DNA of 64,000 nt from Streptomyces antioxidans (GTDB taxonomy: Bacteria; Actinomycetota; Actinomycetes; Streptomycetales; Streptomycetaceae). Shown here one piece after another: positions 24,432-32,815 of the stretch. The stretch lies in NCBI RefSeq assembly GCF_000968685.2, contig NZ_LAKD02000011.1, positions 62,001-126,000 of the forward strand. Direction: 5' to 3'. The notes beneath the pieces are model-generated. The model was not told the DNA's origin, searched no databases, and worked only from the letters and a program-made list of their open reading frames with translations. Each line of letters opens with the position of its first letter. The first letter of the stretch is position 1. Position numbers and translations under genes: made by a program.

Positions 24432-25760
24432 TTGAAGCTCCCCAAAGCCCCCGCGCTTTCACGGCGCGTCGCTGCGCCCGCTGTGGCGCTCGTTCTCGCG
24501 GGGCTGACCGCGACCGCCTGTGCCCCCTCCACGTCCGACGGTTCCTCCGGCACGGACGATAAGACCGGCACGCTGCGCATCTGGCTCTTCCAGGAGGTCA
24601 ACAACAAGCCGAAGGAAAAGGTGGCCAACGAGGCAATAGCCACCTTCAAGAAGCAGCACGAGGGTGTCAAGGTCGACGTCAGCTACATCCCGGTCAACAC
24701 CCGGGCGCAGAAGATGAAGGCGGCGTTCAACGACCCCAAGAGCGCGCCGGACCTGGTCGAGTTCGGGAACACCGACACGGCTGGATATGTCCAGGACGGT
24801 GGCCTCGCCGACATCAGTAAGGAGTTCGGTGCCTGGGACGAGACCCAGAACACCGACGCGACGGCCGAGTACGCGGTGACCGTCGGCGGCAAGGTGTATG
24901 GCGCACCCTTCTTCGTCGGTGTACGGGCCCTGTACTACCGCACGGACATCTTCAAGGAGCTGGGCCTCAAGCCCCCGTCCACCTTGGACGAGGTGGTTTC
25001 TTCCGCGAAGAAGGTCCGCCAGGCCCATTCGGACATGTACGGCCTCGCGGTCGGTGGCGCGGCCACCTATGCGGCGATGCCGTTCATCTGGGCCAACGGT
25101 GGCGACCTCGCCACCGAGAAGGGCAAGTTCGGCTCCAACGAGTACGACGCGGCCATCGACAGCAAGGACGCGAAGAAGGGCATCAAGTCCTATACCTCGC
25201 TCTTCGGCGACGACAACTGCCCGGCCGCCAAGTGCGCCCAGTGGGGTGGCAACGACGGGGTCGAGGCATTCGCCTCGGGCAAGGCGGGCATGGTGATCGC
25301 CGGTGACTTCAACCACCAGGCGATCGAAGCCGGCAAGGCCAAGGGCAAGTACGCGGTGATTCCGCTGCCCGGCGTCAAGGAGGGCGATGTCGCCCCGGCC
25401 TTCGCGGGCGGCAACAACCTCGGAATACTCAAGAGTACGACCCACCGTTCCCTCTCGGTGGACCTGCTCAAGACGCTGGCCGGAAAGCAGACGCAGCGCA
25501 GTCTTTTCGAGGCGATGGGCTTCCTGCCCACGTTCACCGACGTGCGGGGCGAGGTCGCCCAGAAGCAGCCGTTCGTCAAGCCGTTCGTGAAGACCCTGAA
25601 CGACAGCTCCAAGTTCGTTCCGCAGTCGCCCGCCTGGTCGACCATTGACTCCCAGATGATCCTGCCCACGATGTTCCAGGAGATCGTCAGCGGTCGTAAG
25701 AGCCTGGACGACGCAGCCGGCGACGCGGCGAAGAAAATGAACGAGGCATTCCATCAGTGA
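24432..25760 (+). CDS. Sugar ABC transporter substrate-binding lipoprotein
   Basis: The 442-residue lipoprotein binds a sugar outside the membrane and delivers it to the two permeases encoded next. It has a basic N-terminus, a hydrophobic signal segment and the lipobox LTATAC, so Cys at about residue 30 is the lipidation site. The mature part matches family-1 solute-binding proteins: TLRIWLFQEVNNKPKEKVANEAIATF, DLVEFGNTDTAGYVQDGGLADIS, PFFVGVRALYYRTDIFKELGLKPPSTLDEV. The start is TTG at 24432. With the GH20 enzyme downstream, the likely ligand is GlcNAc or a chito-oligosaccharide (inference). No ATPase gene is present, as usual in Streptomyces where MsiK serves many importers. Confidence 0.9.
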   Translation: MKLPKAPALSRRVAAPAVALVLAGLTATACAPSTSDGSSGTDDKTGTLRIWLFQEVNNKPKEKVANEAIATFKKQHEGVKVDVSYIPVNTRAQKMKAAFNDPKSAPDLVEFGNTDTAGYVQDGGLADISKEFGAWDETQNTDATAEYAVTVGGKVYGAPFFVGVRALYYRTDIFKELGLKPPSTLDEVVSSAKKVRQAHSDMYGLAVGGAATYAAMPFIWANGGDLATEKGKFGSNEYDAAIDSKDAKKGIKSYTSLFGDDNCPAAKCAQWGGNDGVEAFASGKAGMVIAGDFNHQAIEAGKAKGKYAVIPLPGVKEGDVAPAFAGGNNLGILKSTTHRSLSVDLLKTLAGKQTQRSLFEAMGFLPTFTDVRGEVAQKQPFVKPFVKTLNDSSKFVPQSPAWSTIDSQMILPTMFQEIVSGRKSLDDAAGDAAKKMNEAFHQ

Positions 25761-26695
25761 GCTCCGGCACCAAAAAGCACGCTAGGCCGGCCCCGGTCAG
25801 GAAAAAGGGAGCCTGGACCCCCTGGGTCTACCTCGCTCCGGCGCTGGTCGTCCTCGCCGGTCTGCTGGTCTATCCGATCTACCAGCTCGGACTGATCTCC
25901 TTTCTGGAGTACACCCAGGCGCAGGTGAGCGGCGGAGTACCGGCCACCTTCCAGGGCTTCGCCAACTACGCCCACCTGTTCGGTGACAGCCAGTTCTGGG
26001 ACGTCACCCTCGCCACCGTGGTCTTCGCGGCCGCGTGCGTGCTGTCGACCCTCGCGGTCGGCTGCACGCTCGCGGTCCTGCTGACCCGGGTACGGGCGGT
26101 GCCGCGGCTGGCCCTGATGCTCGCGGCCCTCGGCGCCTGGGCCACCCCCGGGATCACCGGCTCGACGGTCTGGGTCTTCCTCTTCGACCCCGACTTCGGG
26201 CCGGTGAACAAGATCCTGGTGTGGCTCGGGCTCTCCGGGTTCGAGGACTACTCCTGGACCTACGACCGCTACAGCGCCTTCGCGCTGGTGCTGTTCGAAG
26301 TGGTGTGGTGCTCGTTCCCGTTCGTGATGGTCACCGTCTACGCGGGTATCAAGGCCATCCCGTCCGAGGTGCTGGAGGCCGCCGCGCTCGACGGGGCCTC
26401 CAACTGGCGGATCTGGCGGGGCGTGATGGCGCCGATGCTGCGCCCCATCCTGGTCGTGGTGACCATCCAGTCGATCATCTGGGACTTCAAGGTCTTCACC
26501 CAGATCTTTGTGATGACCGACGGCGGCGGCATCGCGGGCCAGAACCTCACGCTCAACGTCTACGCCTACCAGAAGGCATTCGCGTCCTCGCAGTACAGCC
26601 TGGGCTCGGCGATCGGCGTGGTGATGCTGCTGATGCTGCTCGGCGTCACCCTGGTCTATCTGCGGCTGCTGCGACGTCAGGGAGAAGAACTGTGA
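25757..26695 (+). CDS. Sugar ABC transporter permease (MalF/UgpA type)
   Basis: The 312-residue integral membrane protein is the first of two permeases. Six hydrophobic segments are visible, starting at about residue 22 (WVYLAPALVVLAGLLVYPIYQL). The cytoplasmic EAA loop reads EVLEAAALDGASNWRIWRGVMAPMLRP, the contact point with the ATPase. The GTG start at 25757 overlaps the stop of the binding-protein gene by 4 bp, and its own stop overlaps the next gene by 4 bp, so all three are translationally coupled. Confidence 0.93.
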   Translation: MSSGTKKHARPAPVRKKGAWTPWVYLAPALVVLAGLLVYPIYQLGLISFLEYTQAQVSGGVPATFQGFANYAHLFGDSQFWDVTLATVVFAAACVLSTLAVGCTLAVLLTRVRAVPRLALMLAALGAWATPGITGSTVWVFLFDPDFGPVNKILVWLGLSGFEDYSWTYDRYSAFALVLFEVVWCSFPFVMVTVYAGIKAIPSEVLEAAALDGASNWRIWRGVMAPMLRPILVVVTIQSIIWDFKVFTQIFVMTDGGGIAGQNLTLNVYAYQKAFASSQYSLGSAIGVVMLLMLLGVTLVYLRLLRRQGEEL

Positions 26696-27561
26696 GTTTC
26701 CCGCGAATATCCCTGCGAGTGCGCCGCCCCTGGCGGCTGGCGGCCGAGGCCACCGCGCTGGTGGTCGCGGCGCTCGTGGCGTTCCCGCTGTACTGGATGG
26801 TGCTCTCGGCGTTCAAGCCCGAGGGGGAGATCCAGTCCACCGAGCCCCGGCCCTGGACCGCCTCCCCCTCGCTTGACTCCTTCCGGCGGGTCTTCCAGCA
26901 GGAGGACTTCGGGCGGTACTTCCTCAACAGCCTGTACGTGGCCGTCGTGGTCGTGGTCGTCTCCGCGCTGATCGCCTTCCTGGCGGCGACCGCGGTCACC
27001 CGCTTCCGCTTCCGGTTCCGCACCACCCTGCTGATCATGTTCCTGGTGGCGCAGATGGTGCCGATCGAGGCGCTCACCATCCCGATGTTCTTCCTGATGA
27101 GGGATCTGGGACAAACGGTTCCCCAGGTGGGGCTCAACACCCTGGGCTCGCTGATGCTGCCGCACATCGCCTTCTCGCTGCCGTTCGCCATCTGGATGCT
27201 GCGCGGCTTCGTCAAGGCCGTGCCCCAGTCGCTGGAGGAAGCCGCGTACATCGACGGGGCCAGCCGTTCCCGCTTCCTGTGGCAGATCCTCTTCCCCTTG
27301 GTGCTGCCCGGACTGGTGGCGACGAGCGTGTTCTCCTTCATCGGCGCCTGGAACGACTTCCTGTTCGCCAAGTCCTTCATCATCAGCGCCACGGAGAACT
27401 CCACCCTCCCCATGGCACTGCTGGTGTTCTTCAAGGACGAGGGCAACGACTGGGGCGGCATCATGGCCGCCTCCACCGTCATGACCATTCCCGTGCTCGT
27501 CTTCTTCGTCTTCGTACAGCGCCGACTGGTTTCCGGACTCGGCGGCGCGGTGAAGGACTGA
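26692..27561 (+). CDS. Sugar ABC transporter permease (MalG/UgpE type)
   Basis: The 289-residue second permease has six hydrophobic segments, beginning with ATALVVAALVAFPLYWMVLSAFKP. Its EAA loop reads QSLEEAAYIDGASRSRFLWQILFPLVLPG, which binds the shared ATPase. The GTG start at 26692 overlaps the first permease by 4 bp. It completes the importer; the GH20 gene follows after a 147-bp gap filled with short repeats. Confidence 0.93.
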   Translation: MSFPRISLRVRRPWRLAAEATALVVAALVAFPLYWMVLSAFKPEGEIQSTEPRPWTASPSLDSFRRVFQQEDFGRYFLNSLYVAVVVVVVSALIAFLAATAVTRFRFRFRTTLLIMFLVAQMVPIEALTIPMFFLMRDLGQTVPQVGLNTLGSLMLPHIAFSLPFAIWMLRGFVKAVPQSLEEAAYIDGASRSRFLWQILFPLVLPGLVATSVFSFIGAWNDFLFAKSFIISATENSTLPMALLVFFKDEGNDWGGIMAASTVMTIPVLVFFVFVQRRLVSGLGGAVKD

Positions 27562-27570
27562 CGGGGCGAC

Positions 27571-27650
27571 GAGGACTGCCAAGGGCTCAGGACTGCCAAG
27601 GGCTACTGCCAAGGGCTGAGGACCGACGAGGACCGACGAGGACCGACAAG
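27571..27650 (+). repeat. Two short tandem-repeat families in the permease-GH20 gap
   Basis: ACTGCCAAGGGCT occurs three times (27575-27587, 27592-27604, 27605-27617), then GAGGACCGAC-type 10-bp units follow three times to about 27650, and degenerate GCTGAC/GCCGA copies continue to about 27700. Confidence 0.85.
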
Positions 27651-27708
27651 AGCTGACGTCGGCTGATGAGGGCCGATGTCAGCTGACGAGAGGCCGACAG
27701 GGGAGCAG

Positions 27709-29364
27709 ATGACTCACGACGCCGCGGGGCTGATCCCCGCGCCCCGCCACGACCAGAGCCGTCCCGGCCGCGCGGGCGCGCGGATCCACCCGCGGCACAC
27801 CGCCCTGGCCGCCGGGCCCGGCACCGAGGGGGTGGCGCGGCTGCTGCGCACCACCCTCGGCCAGGCGCTCGGCCTGTCCCTGCCGGACGGCGAGCCCGGC
27901 GGCGACGACACCATCAGCCTGCGGATCGACGCCGCGCTTGAGCCCGAGGGCTATCGGCTCACCGTGGCCGACGGCCGGGTGGAGATCGCGGGCGGCACCG
28001 CCGCGGGCGTCCACTGGGGCACCCAGACCCTCCGTCAGCTGCTGGGCCCCGACGCCTTCCGCCGGGCCCCGCTCAGGGCCGCGGAGACCGGCTGGGAGCT
28101 GGCGGAGCGGACGGTCGAGGACGCGCCGCGGTTCGCCTGGCGCGGGCTGATGCTGGACGTGGCCCGCCACTTCATGCCCAAGGACGGCGTCCTGGCCTAT
28201 CTGGACCTGCTCGCCGCCCACAAGCTCAATGTGTTCCACTTCCACCTCACCGACGACCAGGGCTGGCGGATCGAGATCCGCCGCTACCCGAAGCTGACCG
28301 AGGTCGGCGGCTGGCGCGAGCGCACCAAGCTGGGCCACCGGGCGTCCCCGCTGTGGGACGAGCGGCCGCACGGCGGCCACTACACCCAGGACGACATCCG
28401 CGAGATCGTCGCCTACGCCGCCGAGCGGCACATCACCGTCGTGCCCGAGATCGACATCCCCGGGCACTCGCAGGCCGCCATCGCCTCCTACCCGGAGCTG
28501 GGCAACACCGACGTCGTGGACACCGCCGCCCTCGGCGTCCTGGACACCTGGCGCATCAACCCCAACGTGCTGTCCCCGGCCGAGTCCACCCTGCGCTTCT
28601 ACGAACACGTACTGGAGGAGGTGCTCGACCTCTTCCCCGGCACCTTCGTCCACATCGGCGGCGACGAGGTCCCCAAGGACCAGTGGAAGGAATCCCCCGC
28701 CGCGCAGGAGCGCATCCGTGAACTGGGCCTCGCCGACGAGGACGAGTTGCAGAGCTGGTTCATCCGCCACTTCGGCAACTGGCTCGCCGAGCGCGGCCGC
28801 AGGCTGATCGGCTGGGACGAGATCCTGGAGGGCGGCGCGCCCGACGCCCCGCTGCCCGAGGGCGCCGCGGTCTCCTCCTGGCGCGGTTACGCGGGCGGGG
28901 TCGCCGCCGCGCGGGCCGGGCACGACGTCGTGATGTGCCCCGAGCAACAGGTCTACCTCGACCACCGGCAGGCCGGGGGCGACGACGAGCCGGTACCCCT
29001 CGGCTGGGTGCGCACGCTGGCGGACGTCTACCGCTTCGAACCGGTTCCGCCGCAGCTCACCGGCGCCGACGCGGACCGGGTGCTGGGCGCCCAGGCCAAT
29101 GTCTGGACCGAGGTGATGGAGGACCGCAGGCGGGTGGACTACCAGGTCTTCCCCCGGCTCGCCGCCTTCGCCGAGGTCGTCTGGTCGGCGCTGCCGCCCT
29201 CTGACAAACGGGACTTCGAGGCGTTCGAGGGGCGCATGGAGGCACATTACGCGCGCCTGGACGCGCTCGGCGTGAGCTACCGCCCGCCCGCCGGGCCACA
29301 TCCCTGGCAGCGGCGCCCCGGCCTTCTCGGACGCCCGCGCGAGGGGGCGCCCCCGATCGTGTGA
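27709..29364 (+). CDS. Beta-N-acetylhexosaminidase, GH20
   Basis: The 551-residue enzyme removes terminal GlcNAc (or GalNAc) from oligosaccharides such as chitobiose. It has an N-terminal GH20b-like domain (about 10-140) and a catalytic TIM barrel (about 145-500) starting FAWRGLMLDVARHFMP. The catalytic pair Asp-Glu is in HIGGDEVP; HLTDDQGWRIEI and VPEIDIPGHSQAA are further signatures. I see no signal peptide, so it probably works in the cytoplasm on sugars imported by the upstream ABC system. The ATG at 27709 follows the RBS GGGGAG. This parallels the S. coelicolor cluster that I recall as SCO2946-SCO2943. Confidence 0.94.
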   Translation: MTHDAAGLIPAPRHDQSRPGRAGARIHPRHTALAAGPGTEGVARLLRTTLGQALGLSLPDGEPGGDDTISLRIDAALEPEGYRLTVADGRVEIAGGTAAGVHWGTQTLRQLLGPDAFRRAPLRAAETGWELAERTVEDAPRFAWRGLMLDVARHFMPKDGVLAYLDLLAAHKLNVFHFHLTDDQGWRIEIRRYPKLTEVGGWRERTKLGHRASPLWDERPHGGHYTQDDIREIVAYAAERHITVVPEIDIPGHSQAAIASYPELGNTDVVDTAALGVLDTWRINPNVLSPAESTLRFYEHVLEEVLDLFPGTFVHIGGDEVPKDQWKESPAAQERIRELGLADEDELQSWFIRHFGNWLAERGRRLIGWDEILEGGAPDAPLPEGAAVSSWRGYAGGVAAARAGHDVVMCPEQQVYLDHRQAGGDDEPVPLGWVRTLADVYRFEPVPPQLTGADADRVLGAQANVWTEVMEDRRRVDYQVFPRLAAFAEVVWSALPPSDKRDFEAFEGRMEAHYARLDALGVSYRPPAGPHPWQRRPGLLGRPREGAPPIV

Positions 29365-29639
29365 GCCGCCCGCAAGGTGCGCACCGCGCTCCGCCGCCCC
29401 TGGGAGCGTAGTCCCACCGGCGCAAGCCCAAATCGCACAAGGGTCCCTGAAACGTGGCAATCCACTCCTGGCGGAGACGCCGTAAGAAACCCGTACCATC
29501 CCCCAGGTCAGGGACGGATCCACGGATCACGGACCCCCGCGACGGCGGGCTCGCAAGATGTGCCAGAGTTGCCACGTCCGGGCTGTCAGCACGTACCGTA
29601 CGGCGCAACAGCCGGGACACCGGGGAAGGGGCAGCTGGG

Positions 29640-30539
29640 TTGACCACGCACGCACCGCAGGCGGCGCACACGGTGACGTTGCCGAGCACGCTCGACGAGG
29701 CCGTGGCGGCACTGGCCGCCATGCCCGCCGCCGTGCCCGTGGCGGGCGGTACCGATCTGATGGCCGCGGTCAACTCCGGCCTGCTGCGGCCCGCCGCGCT
29801 CGTCGGCCTCGGCCGGATCAGCGAAATCCGCGGCTGGCGCTACCTGGACGGGCACGCCCTCCTCGGCGCCGGACTCACCCACGCCCGGATGGGCCGCCCC
29901 GACTTCGCCGCGCTGATCCCGGCGCTGGCCGCGGCCGCGCGCGCCGCCGGGCCCCCGCAGATCCGCAACGCCGGCACCCTGGGCGGCAACATCGTCACCG
30001 CCGCCCCCACCGGCGACGCGCTGCCGGTGCTCGCCGCGCTGGAAGCCACGGTGATCATTGCCGGGCCGGAGGGGGCCCGCCGCGAGATCCCGGTCAGCCA
30101 TCTGCTCGCCGGGGTCGATCTGCTGCGCCCCGGTGAACTCGTCGGATTCGTTCGGGTTCCGCTGCTGCACGCCCCGCAGACCTTCCTGAAGGCCACCGGG
30201 CGCACCGGACCCGGCCGGGCCACCGCCTCCGTCGCCCTCGTCCTCGACCCCGCGCGGCGCGGGGTGCGCTGTGCCGTCGGCGCGGTCGCGCCGATGCCGC
30301 TGCGCCCCCTGGAGGCCGAGCGCTGGGTCGCCTCGCTCATCGACTGGGACGGCGACCGCGGCCATCTGGACCCGCAGGTCACGACCGCTTTCGGCGAGTA
30401 CGTCGCCGCCGCGTGCATCCCCGATCCGCTGCCCCCGCAGGACGGGGGCGAGCCGGTCCCCCTGCCGCCTGCCGCGATCCATCTGAGGCGTACCGTGGCA
30501 GCCCTGGCCCGCCGAGCACTGGGGAGGGCACTCGCGTGA
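29640..30539 (+). CDS. Molybdenum-hydroxylase FAD subunit (xanthine dehydrogenase family)
   Basis: The 299-residue protein matches the FAD-binding medium subunit of xanthine dehydrogenase-type enzymes: VPVAGGTDLMAAV (FAD site) and PPQIRNAGTLGGNIVTAAPTGDALPVLAAL (second FAD motif), both intact, then a C-terminal CO-dehydrogenase-flavoprotein-like domain. It would pass electrons from the Fe-S subunit to NAD+ or another acceptor. The TTG at 29640 is the best start, with GAAGGGG about 10 bp upstream; the frame runs open to 29454 but is basic and unlike the family. It overlaps the next gene by 4 bp. Nothing but a presumed promoter was seen in 29365-29639. Confidence 0.88.
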   Translation: MTTHAPQAAHTVTLPSTLDEAVAALAAMPAAVPVAGGTDLMAAVNSGLLRPAALVGLGRISEIRGWRYLDGHALLGAGLTHARMGRPDFAALIPALAAAARAAGPPQIRNAGTLGGNIVTAAPTGDALPVLAALEATVIIAGPEGARREIPVSHLLAGVDLLRPGELVGFVRVPLLHAPQTFLKATGRTGPGRATASVALVLDPARRGVRCAVGAVAPMPLRPLEAERWVASLIDWDGDRGHLDPQVTTAFGEYVAAACIPDPLPPQDGGEPVPLPPAAIHLRRTVAALARRALGRALA

Positions 30540-32815
30540 GTGATGAACAGCAGCCGCACCGGCCGGAGCCGGGGAGCGGGTGGCAGCCGATGCCGCACGG
30601 CCCGGAGTACGACGCCGAGTCGACGGCCTTCGTCCAACTGCCGCCCGACTACGCCCACCCGGACCCCGCCGACCCCTCCGGCCGTTGGGACCCGCTCGCG
30701 GCGCCCGGCACGGGCTACGCGCCCCCGCCCATGGACACCGGGCACGGTGACCCGTCCCAGGGCGGCCACTGGCAGCCGTCGGGACATGGCCAGGGCGCGC
30801 CCCACGACCAGGGCATGACCGGGCACTGGACCACCGCCGAGACCGATGGTGGCTACCTCTACGGCGGCCATCACGATCCCCCTTACGGCTCCGGTCAGTG
30901 GCCGGTGTCCGCCGAGGACCAGCAGGGCCACCATTCGCCGCACACCGGCCACTGGTCGGTTCCGGCGGCCGAGGAGCCGGTGGACGACTGGCCGGTGCCC
31001 GCCCCGTCCGGGGACGGCACCGGCGGGCCCGTGCACACCAGCCAGTGGACCATCCCGGTCGCGGGTGACGAGGGGATGGACGAGACCGGTGAGTACCGCG
31101 TCGACGACCACCCCGGCCCGGCCGTCCCTCCGTACGGCGGCCACCCGGACGGCCCCCAGGACCCGCAGACGACGGCCCAGTTGCGGATGCCCTTCGCCGG
31201 GCAGGCGCAGCCCCGGCAGCAGCCGCATCAGCCGCAGCCGCCCCATCAGGCCCGGCCCGGACAGCCCCAGCCCGGGCAGCAGCAGGGGCACTCCGGCCAC
31301 TCCGGTCCGTCCGGCCAGTCCGGCCAGTGGTCGGTTCCGGTCGCCGACGAGGGCACGGAGGAGTCCGGGGAGTACGCGGTCGAGGGCCACCCGGGCCCGG
31401 CCGCGTCCGCACCGCCGGCCGGGCCCATGCCGCCGCCCGCCCGCCGTCGGCTGCGCATGCCCGACCGCGATGAACCGGCCCCCGCCGCGGACCCGGCGTG
31501 GCCGGGCCCCTCCGGCGGGGACTCTGGCGAGTTCGCGACCGAGGGACACCAGGGGCTGCACACCCCGCCCCGTGGCACGCCCCCGCACGGCGCCCCGCCG
31601 CACGGCGGCCGCGCGCCAGGGCGGCCCGCCGCCGACGACCCCGGCTGGCGGCCGGGCGATCCGGCCGCCGATGACTCCGGCGAGTACCCGGTCGACGGTC
31701 AGCACACCGGGCGCCAGACCCCGCCGCACGGCAGTCCGGCGCCCGAGCTGCCCCAGGAGGTGCCCTGGCACGGCGCGTTCGCGGACGACCGGCTGTCGGG
31801 CGCCCCCTTCGCGGGGGACGCCCATGGGCACGCCCCGCACCCCGGCCCCGAGGACGGCGCGGGCCACACCGGCGCGCCCGAGGCGGTGCCGGGCGCCCCC
31901 GACCCCGCACCGGGCGCCGCGGCCCCCGCCGAGGCGGTGCCGGACGACGCCGGGCCCGGGCTCACCGGCCCCGCGGCCGGGCCCGAAGGCCCCGCGGCCC
32001 GGCCCGAACCGGCCGCCGCGGAGGGCGAGTTCAGCGATTCCCCCGCGGACTCCCCTTCGGACGCCACTGACGCCGCCGGGGTGCCCGCCCCGGCCGGGAC
32101 CCCCGCGGACGCCCCCGAGGCCGCTGACACCCCCGTCGAGCCCCTTGCGGAGCCCCTGCTCGCCGAGGCCGCCCCGGCCGCGGACGAGGGGCCGAGCCAC
32201 AGCGAGCATCCGCTCGCCTCGTACGTGCTGCACGTCAACGGCGCCGACCGCCCCGTCACCGACGTCTGGATCGGCGAGTCGCTGCTCTACGTCCTGCGCG
32301 AGCGCCTTGGCCTCGCCGGGGCCAAGGACGGCTGCTCCCAGGGCGAGTGCGGGGCCTGCTCGGTCCAGGTCGACGGACGGCTCGTCGCCTCCTGCCTGGT
32401 GCCCGCCGCCACCGCGGCGGGCAGCGAGGTCCGCACCGTCGAGGGCCTTGCCACCGGCGGACGGCCCTCCGACGTCCAGCGCGCGCTCGCCCAGTGCGGG
32501 GCCGTGCAGTGCGGCTTCTGCGTGCCCGGGCTCGCGATGACCGTGCACGATCTCCTCGAGGGCAACCACGCCCCGACCGACCAGGAGACCCGCCGGGCGA
32601 TCGCCGGCAACCTCTGCCGCTGCTCCGGCTACCGCGGGGTCCTCGACGCCGTCCGCGAGGTCGTCGCGGGCCGTGAGGCGGACGAGGAGGAGGCCGGGCC
32701 GGACGAGGGGCACGACGCCCAGGACCCGGCCCGCATCCCGCACCAGACGGGACCGCACGGGATCACCGGCAACGGGAGCGTCAACGGAAGCGGCAGCGGA
32801 AGGGCATCGGCATGA
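30536..32815 (+). CDS. [2Fe-2S] subunit of a molybdenum-hydroxylase with a long repetitive N-terminal extension
   Basis: Only the C-terminal part of this 759-residue protein (about 560-720) is the expected two-cluster iron-sulfur subunit: CSQGECGACSVQVDG and a following Cys for the plant-type cluster, then CGAVQCGFC and GNLCRCSGYRG for the second, so all eight ligands are present. The first 560 residues are predicted disordered and rich in Pro, Gly, His and Asp, with recurring units such as QWTIPVAGDEGMDETGEY and QWSVPVADEGTEESGEYAVEG. A normal subunit has about 160-200 residues. The C-terminal tail (GNGSVNGSGSG) is also low-complexity. GTG at 30536 overlaps the FAD gene by 4 bp, so the extension is part of the operon reading frame and not a separate upstream gene. 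Confidence 0.85.
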   Translation: MSDEQQPHRPEPGSGWQPMPHGPEYDAESTAFVQLPPDYAHPDPADPSGRWDPLAAPGTGYAPPPMDTGHGDPSQGGHWQPSGHGQGAPHDQGMTGHWTTAETDGGYLYGGHHDPPYGSGQWPVSAEDQQGHHSPHTGHWSVPAAEEPVDDWPVPAPSGDGTGGPVHTSQWTIPVAGDEGMDETGEYRVDDHPGPAVPPYGGHPDGPQDPQTTAQLRMPFAGQAQPRQQPHQPQPPHQARPGQPQPGQQQGHSGHSGPSGQSGQWSVPVADEGTEESGEYAVEGHPGPAASAPPAGPMPPPARRRLRMPDRDEPAPAADPAWPGPSGGDSGEFATEGHQGLHTPPRGTPPHGAPPHGGRAPGRPAADDPGWRPGDPAADDSGEYPVDGQHTGRQTPPHGSPAPELPQEVPWHGAFADDRLSGAPFAGDAHGHAPHPGPEDGAGHTGAPEAVPGAPDPAPGAAAPAEAVPDDAGPGLTGPAAGPEGPAARPEPAAAEGEFSDSPADSPSDATDAAGVPAPAGTPADAPEAADTPVEPLAEPLLAEAAPAADEGPSHSEHPLASYVLHVNGADRPVTDVWIGESLLYVLRERLGLAGAKDGCSQGECGACSVQVDGRLVASCLVPAATAAGSEVRTVEGLATGGRPSDVQRALAQCGAVQCGFCVPGLAMTVHDLLEGNHAPTDQETRRAIAGNLCRCSGYRGVLDAVREVVAGREADEEEAGPDEGHDAQDPARIPHQTGPHGITGNGSVNGSGSGRASA

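Noticed and set aside
29840..32758. 972-residue minus-strand open frame under the FAD and Fe-S genes
   Set aside because: The plus-strand frames carry FAD and iron-sulfur motifs; the minus frame shows only low-complexity sequence caused by high GC content.
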